In this document: piece after piece, positions 34,390-44,369 of the stretch
How the letters are laid out: each line of letters opens with the position of its first letter
Numbering within the stretch: position 1 is the stretch's first letter
Assembly (NCBI GenBank): GCA_963556195.1
Contig: OY744529.1
Location: 58,520,580-58,584,579, forward strand
DNA: 64,000 nucleotides
Source of the DNA: Sepiola atlantica
Lineage: Eukaryota; Mollusca; Cephalopoda; Sepiida; Sepiolidae
Direction of reading: 5' to 3'
The notes under the pieces: generated by a model
Told to the model about the DNA's origin: nothing
The model's database searches: none
The model's input: the letters and a program-made list of their open reading frames with translations, nothing else
Translations under genes and position numbers: made by a program

Positions 34390-35030
34390 TACTATTCCAC
34401 TCGGACTCTTTCCATTACCACCTAACTCTGACTCTTTCCCATAATATCCGACGCAAACTCCTTCCAATACCATCCGACTATGACTCCTTCCCATACCATT
34501 CGATTCGTTCCCATACATACTCCTTCCCATACCATCTGACTCGAACTCCTTCACATACATTCCAATTCCAACTCGTTCCCATACCATCCAACTCCGATTC
34601 TTTCCAATATAATCCAACTCCACGTCGTTTCCATACCATGCGACTCCACCTCGTTCCCATACCATCCGACAACGTCCCGACAGTCCGACTCCATCCGATA
34701 CCATCCGACTCCTTCTCATAACATCCAACTCTGACTCCTTCCCATACTAACTGACTTTCATTCCTTCCCATACAATCTGACTGACTACTTCCCATATCAA
34801 CCGACTTTGACTCATCCCATACCAGCTGATTCAGACTTCTCCTTATACCATCTAACTCAGACTCAATCTCATACCATCCGAAACCTTCCTATACCATCCA
34901 GCTCGGATTCATTACCACACAATGCAACTCGGAATCCATACCATACCATGCGACTCAGACTACTTCCAATATCATCTGGCTCTGATTACGTGCTGAACTT
35001 CAGGCTCTGACTCCTACCCGGACTGCAAGA
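34390..35030. repeat. Degenerate tandem array of CCATCCGACTC-type units
   Basis: Words such as TCCTTCCCATACCATCCGAC recur with a period of roughly 22-48 bp. Frames on both strands (34245-34721, 34384-34728 and 34478-34795) are translations of this array and are not genes. Confidence 0.85.
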
Positions 35031-35045
35031 AAACTTCTCGTATAA

Positions 35046-36233
35046 GAATTTATGTCGGTATTAGTAATGATTACCAGCAATCATAATATAAACTTTAATA
35101 AAAGAAAATCTCTTTGTAAAATAATTTATAATCGGTATTTATAATGACATCTAGGTATCGAAATTTAAACTTTAAAAAAGAAAATCTCATAGAAAATAAT
35201 TCTTGTCAGTATTAATAATGATTACCAGCAATGAAAAATTAGAATTTAAAGAAGAAAATCTCCTTTAAAATAATGAATGTCTGTATTAGTAATGATTATC
35301 AGCAATGAAAAATTAAAATTTAAAGAAGAAAATCTTACAGAAAATAATTAATGTCGATATTAATAATGATTATCAGCAATTGAAAATTACACTTTAAAAA
35401 AGAAAATCCCCTTAAAAAAAATATGTTGGTATTAGTAATGATTACCAGCAATCGAAATTTAAACTTGAAAAAAAAAAATCTCCTTGAAAAGAATTCATGT
35501 CGGTATTAGTAATGATTACAAGCAATCAAAAATGAATCTAAAAAAAAGGAAATCTTATTGAAAACAATTTTTGTCGGTATTAGTAATGATTACCAGCAAT
35601 CGAAATTTAAACTTTAAGAAGAAAATCTTCTAGAAAATAATTTATGTCTGTATTAGTAATGATTACCAGCAATCGAAAATTAAACTTTTATGAAAAAAAT
35701 CTACTCAAAAATAATATATGTCCGTATTAGTAATGATTACTATTAATCAAAATGTAAACTTTAAAGAAAATATGCTTGAACTAATTTATGTCGCTATTAG
35801 TAATGATTACCAGCAATGAAAAATTTAAATTTAAAGAAGAAAATCTCTTTTAAAATAATTAATGTCGGTATTAGTAATGATTACCATCAATCGAAAAATA
35901 AAATTTAAAAAACAAAATCTCCTTGAAAATAATTAATCTCGGTATTAGCAATTATTACCAGCAATCGAAATTTAAACTTTAAAGAAGAAAATCTCTGTAG
36001 AAATGATTTTAAGTCGATATTAGTAATGCCTACCAGCAATCAAAATTTAAATTTTTTAGAAGTAAATCCCTGTGAAAATAATGTGTCCGTATTAGTAACG
36101 ATTACCAGAAATCGATATTTAAACTTTAAAGAAGAATATCTCTTTAAAAATAATTTTTGTCGGAATTAATAATGATTACCAGCAATCGACATTTAACTTT
36201 TAAAGAAGAAAATCTTTGAAAATAAGTTATGTG
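35046..36233. repeat. About 74-bp tandem satellite, about 16 copies
   Basis: The unit consists of GTCGGTATTAGTAATGATTA, CCAGCAATCGAAATTTAAAC, TTTAAAGAAG and AAAATCTCCTTGAAAATAAT plus TTAT. The last unit is cut by gypsy 2, and the rest of it resumes at 41066-41107. An isolated inverted piece of a unit occurs at about 45625-45665. Confidence 0.95.
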
Positions 36234-36425
36234 TGTTACATTACGATGTAATTAAGAAGTTAAGAGAACACAAGTGTAGGAATGAGATAAGACATACTTG
36301 CCAAAGCCAGGCATTATTCTGAGAGAGACAGGAAACGGATGCTAATGCATGCCGGTAGTAGGCAGGGAAAAGAGGGGGGGGGGTGATATAGTCCAACGTA
36401 CATGGGTGGGGAGCATAACGTAACA
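36234..36425 (-). repeat. Gypsy 2, 3' LTR
   Basis: 192 bp, TGTTACATTACGATGTAATT to CATAACGTAACA on the plus strand. Immediately inside it, the element strand reads AATAATGAGGA, a short purine-rich tract in the polypurine-tract position. It holds a G10 run at 36374-36383 not present at that length in the other LTR. Confidence 0.9.
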
Positions 36426-36484
36426 TCCTCATTATTATGGAGTTACAATTTTTAGCCAAACTGCTATCAGTTTGTGTAGTCTTT

Positions 36485-37185
36485 GAGCTATGCTGGCTTT
36501 CGTATTCCTCTACCAGTGCGTGTGTGGGTCCTGACAGGTGATTTGCCTTGGAAAGATTCCTTATCGTCGGTTGCTTGGTGTGGTGAGCAAGTGTCTTGGG
36601 TCCTGTCGGTGGGGGTTAAGTGGGAATGAATATTTGGTGTGTACCTCATCGCTGTCTGTGATTGTTCTAGTTGACGAGTGGGTGTGCGTCCTGTCATTTG
36701 TGGTTGCTCCGGGGATCTTCGCAGGTGACGCCTGTTGTGTCGGTAGCTTCCACTGGGTGTCTCAACCATGTAGGAACGTTCATCTAGGCATTTGTTCACA
36801 ATGCATTTTTCTCATACTCTGTCATCTTTCTTGTATCGGCACATCTTGACAACCTCGCCTTGGGTCAGTGTCGGTAAGTTGTGTGTACGACGATTGTAGT
36901 ACTCTGCCAGAAAGCATTGCCTACGCTCAAGGAGCATTTTATCAATTCCCCCCTGGTTTGTGGACCTGGGTTTCAGCAAGTTACTGCCCATGGACAGAAG
37001 TGAGTGTGTGCAGTGGTTTAGCAGGGGCTGCTTCCCATGTGTTGTGTAGGGGTATTCCTGAAGTCGAGAGTGCCAGGAACTGGTCGGTGCCAGTGTCTTT
37101 GTTCTTCCGCATCAGGCGTTTTGCACTGTTCACAGCGGATTCCGCCTTTTTGTTAGCTTGTTGATTTCCGGGGCTTGCCATGAGA
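36485..37185 (-). pseudogene. Gypsy 2 integrase end and C-terminal tail
   Basis: NQQANKKAESAVNSAKRLMR contains the third catalytic residue (Glu in KAESAV). Further on, a frame gives YMVETPSGSYRHNRRHLRRS and a Pro/Thr-rich tail ending RTGRGIRKPA, the usual tail of K02A2.6-like Pol. Frames change several times between 36800 and 37000. Confidence 0.75.
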
Positions 37186-37798
37186 TTTTCGAAGTCCCAT
37201 TTCTCCGAGAAGTGTTTAAAAGCTGATGAGTGAAGTGGGTTCCAGCGTCGGAGATCACTTGACAGGGGATATCAAATTTCGCAAAGTGTGCCTTCAACTT
37301 GCGGCTGATGGTGGAGGTTGTTATGTCTGCTAATCGATCTATTTCCCAAAAGTTTGAGAAATAATCGACAGTTATGAGGTACTCCACAGTCTCACTTTCA
37401 AACAAATCAATGCCAACTTTCTGTCATGGCCGATCAGGTATATCATGTGGCATTAAGGTTTCTTTCGGTTGCTCTGTGGCGAACTTGCAGCAGGTTTTGC
37501 AAGTGAAGATGTATTCACGTATCTCCAATGACATCCTTGGCCAGAAAACACATTCTCTAGCACGGCATAGGCATCCATCTATGCCAATGTGTGAGGAGTG
37601 AATTGAGCGCTTCATGTCACTCCGGAGACTGAGTGGAATGAGTACTCGGTCGACCTTGAAGATAAGTTCATCTTGAACTGACATCTCATCACGGGTGTGA
37701 AAATATGGGTGCAGCACAGCGGGAAGGTCGATTTTCTCGGTTGGCCAACCCTGTATTATTGTCTTCCTGAGTTGGTCGCATACCTCACCTTGATTCAT
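37130..37798 (-). pseudogene. Gypsy 2 integrase zinc finger and catalytic core
   Basis: The H2C2 finger is SSHIGIDGCLCRARE...CKTCC. The core begins with the first Asp (GIDLFE, after DIPDRPWQ) and continues YLITVDYFSNFWEIDRL. The second Asp lies in VISDAGTHF, where the usual Asn after the Asp is Ala. The third residue is in the adjoining segment. Frames overlap at 37405-37424 with one shift. The enzyme would join element DNA to the genome. Confidence 0.85.
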
Positions 37799-38772
37799 TG
37801 CTTTCCGGATCTGAGTCGGTCTTTCATCCCAGATGGGTAGTAGCTAACCATGTTGACAAGCTCGAATTCAGCTTCATGGTCCTTTTTGTTTGTCATGTAT
37901 GACCGCAATAGTATGTCAGTGATATACATGTGTTTTCCTTTGAGGTACACAACGTCGATGTCATACTTCTGAGTCTGCAATAACATTCTCTGTAATCGTT
38001 TAGGGGCTTTTGCAAAGGTTTTTTTCACTATGGCTTCCAGTGGTTTATGATCTGTGTGTATCTCTGTTCATCTGCCATAAATGTATTGGTGGAATTTCTC
38101 CAGTGTGAACACAATCGCCAACATTTCCTTTTCGATTTGGGCATATCTCTGCTCGGTATCAGTCAGCGCTCTGCTTACATATGCTACTGGCTTGCCTTGT
38201 TGTAGTAATGCTGCACCAAGTCCTTCTGAACTGGCGTCACACTGTATTGTGAGCGCCATTTTCGGATCGTAGTAAGCGAGTACGGATGCTTCAGTGACTG
38301 CTCGCTTCATTTCTGCAAATGTGGTATCTCGTGATTGCGACCATATACATGGAAAATCCTTGCGCATCAGTTGCCGTATGAGCTCCATGATGGTCGACAA
38401 TCTTGGTAGGGACCTTGCTAGGTAGTTGACCGTCCCACAGAGTCTCTGTATCTCTTCGATCGATGTGGGCCGCTTTAGTTTGGTGATCACATCAATTTTA
38501 GAAGGATCTGGAAGTAACCCATCACTGGTAATGAGGTGACCCATGAAACTTATGGCAGTCTTTTTTACTTCTGCCTTTTTTTGGTTCAGCTTCATTCCTC
38601 TTTCTTGACACCGTTGTAGGAGTGCCTTCAGGTTTGCATCATGGTTTACTGAGGCTTGTTCTATGTCATCTCTTGAACCGAATGCAATTATATCGTCGGT
38701 GACGCATGCAACTCCATCTAGCCCGTCTATGGCTTGATGAAGACGATTTTGAAATATTTCAGAGCTCAAATA
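37795..38772 (-). pseudogene. Gypsy 2 RT C-terminal half and RNase H
   Basis: From the 5' end: GVACVTDDIIAFG has an intact catalytic V-T-D-D box, then MKLNQKKAEVKKTAISFMGH, EIQRLCGTVNYLARSLPRLS and LTIQCDASSEGLGAALLQQG (RNase H, with Asp), EQRYAQIEKEMLAIVF (Glu), FHQYIYGR, one TGA stop, then HTDHKPLEA (Asp). ITDILLRSYM is the RNase H end. The RT and RNase H catalytic residues seen are retained; only the single stop at about 38066 and a frame change near 38770-38840 break it. Confidence 0.85.
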
Positions 38773-38838
38773 AGTTCCGAAGGGGAGCCTCAGCCACCGG
38801 TATTGACCGAACCCCGTTTGGAAAGTTGTGAAGAGGCT

Positions 38839-39262
38839 TCATTCGTCGTCTAGCACTACATGCCAGTATGCTGATGCAATGTCTACCTTAGTGAAGTATT
38901 TTGCATTTGTTAATTTAGGTAGTACTTCCTCTATGGTAGGTTGTTGGTATCGCTCTCGCTTCAGCGCTTTGTTTAGCGGTCTTGGATCGATGCAGATTCG
39001 GATATACCCTGACTTCTTTGTAGTGATAATCATTCGACTATTCCAGTCTATTGATTCGTCGACAGGGATGATAACTCTGAGGTTTTCTAACCTTTTCAAT
39101 TCGTCGTTGAATCGAAGAATCATAGATACTGGTATACGTCCGGCTGGGGCAGTATGGGTTGTTATGGTGGGGTTCATTTGTAGGTGCACTTGACCGGGCA
39201 GTGACCCCAGTTCGCCATTAAAAACGTCCGAGTATCTGCCATCAGTTGCTCACAGACTGGGT
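38839..39262 (-). pseudogene. Gypsy 2 RT N-terminal half
   Basis: GSLPGQVHLQMNP is followed by RIPVSMILRFNDELKRLENL, RVIIPVDESIDWNSRMIITT, IRICIDPRPLNKALKRERYQ and FTKVDIASAYWHVVLDDE (motif A with catalytic Asp). This is the typical spacing of Ty3/gypsy RT. The GR repeat at 39268-39553 cuts it off from the protease segment. Confidence 0.85.
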
Positions 39263-39267
39263 CTAAG

Positions 39268-39553
39268 TGAACCCCGTCCAATAAACCGGTATTGTCCGGG
39301 CCTTCAGGTCTGGATTTACGCCGGTCTATCGGTTGTCCGTCCTGTGCAGTTCTAGGAGGTGCACCCTCCCAAGCTTTGCCTTCTCACCCTTTGAGAGGGG
39401 GTTAGTTTATTGCTAATCGCCTGAAGCGCCCCTACTGGGAAATGCCGACGGGGCTGCCCAGGCAATTTTTAAATGGCCAGAGTGCTCAAATTCTCGAGCG
39501 CTGGGTTTTTTCCCACTTTCCCTACCTTGTGTCACATCTTACCTTGTGGGAGG
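39268..39553 (-). repeat. GR dispersed repeat, copy B, nested in gypsy 2
   Basis: The same core is seen as in copies A and C: GGATTTACGCC, CCTGTGCAGTTCTAGGAGGT, GAATGCCGACGGGGCTGCCC, AGGCAATTTTTAA. It lies between the protease-distal segment (MKLITVYYDNIANSI) and the RT start (YSDVFNGELGSLPGQ), which are adjacent in intact relatives. Confidence 0.8.
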
Positions 39554-39900
39554 AAGATAAATAGAATTAGCGATGTTGTCATAATATACCGTTATTAATT
39601 TCATCTGTTCACTCCCCCGTTTCCCCAGCAATGGGGTTAGGTTTTCTTTAACCACCGTGAACTCAACAGAGTACTTTTTCGTGTTTTGGGGGTTGCGCAA
39701 GTAATCCTGAATCTGCCGAGCAGTACGAGTTTGGTCGTATTCCACATCTGTAATTTCTTAGACGTTGGTTGCAAATTTACATTGCGCACATATTTCAGTG
39801 GAATTACATTAACAGTAGCACCACAGTCAACTTGGAATTTTACATGTTTATGGTCTAATGTCATTCTAGCATAAATGGTTCTGTCGTTTTTTTTCCTCTC
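39554..39900 (-). pseudogene. Gypsy 2 aspartic protease
   Basis: VKFQVDCGATVNVIP carries a protease active-site block as D-C-G (the form usual in K02A2.6-like elements; other families have D-T/S-G). After a frame change the segment continues TARQIQDYLRN and EFTVVKENLTPLLGKRGSEQ to MKLITV. The frame change is near 39740. Confidence 0.8.
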
Positions 39901-39984
39901 TCGGAGGTGACGCTTAGTACGTACTCCATATCGCTAGAAGAGTCAGAGTCGGACACGTGTCTTGGTTTAGACGGTCTTGCTCTC

Positions 39985-40188
39985 TCACCACGCCGCTTCT
40001 CCGGGCATTTCAGTGCAAAGCGGTTTTTGTGACTACAAAGGTTGCATTTCTGTCCCCATGCAGGACATGCTTCTTTTCTTTTGCCATGCCTTCTGCCACA
40101 GAAATGACAGTCTATTTGCCCGTACCTTTGGTTCTCTTTTTTATAACCTGGGTCTTGGACATTGTTAATCCGTTCTTGTTGGTCAGAA
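39985..40188 (-). pseudogene. Gypsy 2 Gag zinc knuckles
   Basis: CHFCGRRHGKRKEAC is followed by CNLCSHKNRFALKC, two Cys-rich knuckles close to the C-X2-C-X4-H-X4/5-C pattern (the second has Asn/Arg spacing in place of its His). They are out of frame with gag upstream. A Ser/Asp-rich stretch (SDSDSSSDMEY) follows. Confidence 0.75.
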
Positions 40189-40833
40189 TTAATTATTTTT
40201 TACCTGTGTCTCCGTTGCTTCACAGCTACGGCATATGTCAACACTTTGTTGAAATGTTAGTGCCGTATTTGGCAGAAGTCTTTTACGGGCATGGTTATCT
40301 CTGACTCCTAGTATGATACGGTCGCGTAGCAGAGAGTCATGTAAACATTCACAAAAATTGCACGATTTAGCTAGGTTGTGTAGTGCTGTAACGTAGGAGT
40401 CTATAGTCTCACCTGGTTCTTGGTCTCTGTTGTTGAAGAGGTATCGCTCATAGGTCTCATTTGTCTGTCCTATGAAGTGTTGGTCGAATTTGGCTATCAC
40501 CGTATTGACGCCATCTTTGTCTTCGATGGGAGCAAATTGAAACCCGTTGTGGATAGTAAGAGCGTTTGGTTCGACTGCGTGTAGAAACAACGCTGTTTGG
40601 TACTGTTTATCCGGGTCTGAAAGTTTGGTGATAGTACAGTAGTTCTTCCACATCTGTTTCCATAATTTCCAAGCTTCCGCGGGGTTGGTTTTAGTATCCA
40701 AACTGCTTGGAGACATTATGTTTGTTCGAAAACTTTCGAACGAGGGATGTTGTTGACAGTTTGTAGTAGTAGTTGTAGCACTATCCGTCGCTTGGGAAGG
40801 AGATAAAGCTTCATCTGTTGCTCGTTCTGACAA
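40189..40833 (-). pseudogene. Gypsy 2 gag
   Basis: An open frame of 214 codons starts MSERATDEALSPSQATD. It includes NPAEAWKLWKQMWKNYCTIT, YQTALFLHAVEPNALTIHNG, ETIDSYVTALHNLAKSCNFC and LLRDRIILGV, the standard capsid-like Gag core of these elements. The frame is intact but ends before the zinc knuckles, so the full Gag is broken by one shift at about 40190. Confidence 0.85.
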
Positions 40834-40882
40834 TGACTTTGTATTTCGGGTTGAGACGTGTTTTACATCCCTGCTGCCAGTA

Positions 40883-41065
40883 TGTTACATTACGATGTAT
40901 TTAAGAAGTTAAGAGAACACAAGTGTAGGAGTGAGATAAGACATACTGGCCGAAACCAGGCTTTATTTCGAGAGGGACAGGAAACAGATGTTGATGCATG
41001 CCGGGAGTAGGCAGAAAAAGAGGGGGTATAGTTCAATGTACATTGGTGGGGAGCATAATGTAACC
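40883..41065 (-). repeat. Gypsy 2, 5' LTR and primer-binding site edge
   Basis: 183 bp matching 36234-36425. On the element strand, two bases after the LTR comes TGGCAGCAGGGATG (40880-40867), in the place of the primer-binding site. The tRNA partner is uncertain. Confidence 0.85.
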
Positions 41066-41280
41066 ATGTCGGTATTAGTAATGATTACCAGCAATCGAAA
41101 TTTAAACTGTTGTACGAAGAAGCTGACAGCTTACGGCGGTGCCTCTGTTATACGAAATATCCGTTTTCGGTCAGATTGATTTGTTTTATTAGATATTAAA
41201 ATATATCCTCAAATAGCGTACGCATGTCGCATATATCGTTTTTGGTCAGTTGATTTGTTTTATTAGATACTAGCAAAAAT
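41066..41280. repeat. Remaining 74-bp satellite unit and repeat end
   Basis: ATGTCGGTATTAGTAATGAT continues the unit cut by gypsy 2. Further on, CAAATAGCGTACGCATGTCG, CATATATCGTTTTTGGTCAG and TTTTATTAGATACTAGC (41207-41275) recur at 42645-42708. Confidence 0.75.
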
Positions 41281-41284
41281 ATGC

Positions 41285-41745
41285 TCCCTCTGGTGGCATA
41301 ATTTTGCTAGGCTGGGAGGATTTCATGATGAACGAACTACATACTCAACGGAGGAGGTAATGTTTGGTAGGATTGTATGATTACAACAGAACACTGGGAG
41401 GATCTTCCCCATATAAAGAGAAGGAACAACAGAAAAAGTACAACTCTTCCCCACCTCCACTCCCCAAAAAGGAGAAAGTAGTACCTGGGAAGATGGTTTC
41501 ATGACAACAGAACAGATACTACATTAACCCTCCCTCAAAGAGGATGTAATACCGAGGAGGATTACCCCCAACCCCTTAAAAAGGAGGAGGTAATTCCTGG
41601 GAGGATGGTCTTATGACAACAGAACCGAATATAATGATAGATTAACTCAGTTTTTTTATTCATTCAAAAATACATAATCATAAAACATTATTTTGATAGT
41701 TCCTTGGAGTTCTTGCCTAAGATAAAAGTGTAGTATCTGTTCTCA
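41285..41745 (+). repeat. GR family, diverged partial units
   Basis: At least three partial units share CCTGGGAAGATGG-like, AAAAAGGAGGAGGTAA-like and ACAACAGAAC blocks. One ends AACAGATACTACATT as in GR copy A. An inverted GTGTAGTATCTGTTC lies at 41729-41743. Confidence 0.5.
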
Positions 41746-42185
41746 GCATTAAAGCGTGATGGGACGTGAATTGAAAATTAATACAACGTCGTTAACGGAA
41801 GAGAGGAAGGGGAGAGGGGAGTGTGACATGCAGATAAACAGCCAATCAGTAGATCGTTTGCTAGCTAGCAAACCACTTTCTCGTTTTTTTTCCGGTAGGT
41901 AACAACTCTCGTGAGCGATGTTAATAGTTTTTCTTAAGTTTCTCATTTTAATTAATTACTGTTAATATCGACGAAATTATTAAACATGATAGATAAAATA
42001 GTTTCATAAGATTAGAAATAAATTACATCAAATAATAGTTATGAAGTCTTTAAAAAAATAGATATGCAAATTAGCCTATCTAATATCTGTCCTTAGATCG
42101 TTTGTCTCTAGTATATATAGAGTATTTCAAGTTTTTATAAAAAAACAAATTAAAAAAAAAAATTGTATTACCTGTCACGCTAGGA

Positions 42186-42545
42186 AGTAAGTGTAGTATC
42201 TGTTCCGATGGATACTGCACCCTATAAACGGGTGTCGTCTTGTCCTTCGGGGCTTGACTTACGCCGGTCTATGGGTCTGTCCTGTGCAGTTCTAGGAGGT
42301 CCACCCTCAAAGGCTTCGCCTCCCCTCTTTGGGGAGGAGTAAGTTAATTGCTTACTGCCTGAGGCGCTCCTACCGGGGAATGCCGACGGGGCTGCCCAGG
42401 CAATTTTTAATGGCCAGAGTGCTCACTTTCTCGAGCGCTGGCTTTTCAAACTCCACTTACTCGACCCGAGCTGTGGTCACATCTTACTTGTGGGAGTAAG
42501 ATAAAACTGGCCTTGTGCCTAACTCCTGCAGAGGAGTAAATAAAT
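42186..42545 (-). repeat. GR dispersed repeat, copy C
   Basis: This is close to copy A over its full length, inverted: GTAGTATCTGTTCCGATGGA at one end and AACTCCTGCAGAGGAGT at the other. The main stem (TGCCTGAGGCGC...GGGGCTGCCCAGGCA on the plus strand) is kept. A further fragment (AAAGCCTGGGGGAGTGGACC) follows at 42710-42790. Confidence 0.8.
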
Positions 42546-42816
42546 ATATTGTATTATTGATTTAAGTAGCATTAACCAGTTTTGATGTATATATCAGAGT
42601 GATAAATGAACCAAACTCAATTCATTTAGATTAAAATATGTGCTCAAATAGCGTACGCATGTCGCATATATCGTTTTTGGTCAGATTTATTTGTTTTATT
42701 AGATATAGGTAAAGCCTGGGGGAGTGGACCTCCTCCTTTCTAGAACTCGTCTCATACTAACAGAATCAAGGCCGGTACCGGAATTTCCCCAGAATTAGCG
42801 TCTATTAATTTTTAAT

Positions 42817-42833
42817 CCCCCCCCCCCCCCCCC
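42817..42833. repeat. C17 homopolymer
   Basis: This is the longest of about fifteen poly-G/C runs in the window. Confidence 0.95.
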
Positions 42834-43660
42834 ATTTCTGTAGCCTCCCTCTGATGTAATTTCCGGTTGAATTTTTTTTTCGGGGATGACTGGCATTTTT
42901 TTTTACAAATTACTAAATAATATAATTATTTTCTATTTAAATTAATACATAATTAAATTGAAATTGAACTGAAAATAGCTGAAATAATCGACTCCCCCCA
43001 ATACTAACGTTATCTTTCTCAGTTAATTTTACATAAGAATACACTTTTAGATTTTATCTAGATTCTCTAACTTTTTTTCTATAGGGCACACACACAAACA
43101 CACATACATACAGACATTGAGTTTTATATATGTATATATTAACCATTACTGCAGTTATATTGCTTCGTGTAGATCTTAATAAATAATATTTTCGATATTA
43201 CTAATGGAAGAGATAAAAAAAAAAAGCCTGCAACTGAGGCTTTCTTCTATTAGCAATATCGCCCATAATCAAAAATCGCTTCCAAACCATGGGGTATAAT
43301 CATGCCCTGACATATCAACCCTAAGGGTTAATCACCACCACACATGCACACAATTATGACGGCTCAAAGTGCCTTTATTCACTTTCTACTTATTCTCCTT
43401 TATCACTCCATAATGGAACTATTCTTGAATTCTCGACCAGAAGTTTTTTTTTACAGAGGACTTGTTGAAGTTTTCACCACCGATCTAACAGTGTACACAT
43501 TCATTCTCATTTGATTTTTTCAAAAGCTACGTCCACAAATGGCTGACGAACGCCCAGGATCCTCTTCAACCGTAATCTTTATAAAATATCTCATGGATCC
43601 AAGGCATCAAACCTGGGTACCTAAAATGTGTGTATAAGTGTATAGTATCTAAATAATAAA

Positions 43661-43708
<48 letters not shown>

Positions 43709-44280
43709 TTAGAACAATAGCATTGGTCGAGAATGAATGAGGACCATTGTGTAGTTCTGCTCCAAGCCCTAAACCCCATATTATCATTTTTATTTAATAA
43801 AAAATAGTAAAACGTTGTAGGACGAAAGCTATCGACAATCAGAGTAAATTTATATATTAACAAATCAATATTTGTGACGTAAAGCCTGAATTGAGAAGTT
43901 AAAAGGTAGTCATTGAAATATTAGGCTAAATAATTTAAAAAATTGTTAACCTGGCCTGCAGAAAGCTATTCTTAGATAGAACAGTTTGTATTCCCTTTTT
44001 ATTTAAAGTAAGCTAATTTTATTTTTAAAATGCTATTTATGTTTTGAAATTGTTAAAGCTATTTATTACAGTATTAGTGGAACCAAATTGTTTAAAACTA
44101 TATTGCTTTAATTTTTCGAAGTGTAATAGACAAATTCTTTCTTTTTCTTCAACTAATTGCAAAATATAAAAATAGCTGAGATGTTTACGCATAAAATGGA
44201 AATTGCGTTTATGTTTAAGTAAATAATGTATTAATAGTAATGAATAGATTTCCCAATGAATAAAAGGGGGGGGGGGAGAA
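42834..44280. other. AT-rich gap with (TA)n
   Basis: It contains a (TA)n tract at 43664-43706 and a G11 run at 44266-44276. Short frames here have no family features. Confidence 0.5.
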
Positions 44281-44283
44281 AAA

Positions 44284-44356
44284 GCGGATGCTAGACTTGA
44301 GATTGAAATTGGGATCTTCTCTTCAGTCTGATTCTTTACCATATGCGCTATATACG
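44284..44356 (-). repeat. tRNA-like relic, possible SINE head
   Basis: On the minus strand, TAGCGCATATGG (A-box position) is followed by TCCCAATTTCAATCTC (B-box position, weakened) at roughly tRNA spacing. The stems are poor, so this is not a functional tRNA. A tRNA-derived SINE head is the likely source. Confidence 0.4.
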
Positions 44357-44369
44357 ACAAGCTGGCTAT

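Larger units (their letters stand above)
36234..41065 (-). mobile_element. Gypsy element 2 (Ty3/gypsy, K02A2.6-like, nearly complete)
   Basis: Terminal repeats at 36234-36425 and 40883-41065 have TGTTACATTA...TAATGTAAC ends. The internal minus-strand frames run gag, zinc knuckle, protease, RT, RNase H, integrase, C-terminal tail. The element splits a unit of the 74-bp satellite. Flanks ATGTG and ATGTC fit a 5-bp target duplication with one change. A GR repeat is nested at 39268-39553. The LTRs differ at roughly one position in ten, so the insertion is not recent. Confidence 0.9.

Noticed and set aside
34245..34795. Frames of 105-158 codons over the CCATCCGACTC array
   Set aside because: The frames follow the tandem repeat period and end with it.
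35046..36233. Regular 74-bp repeats as a CRISPR-like or centromeric array
   Set aside because: The units are head to tail without spacers. About 16 copies is too few to argue for a centromere.
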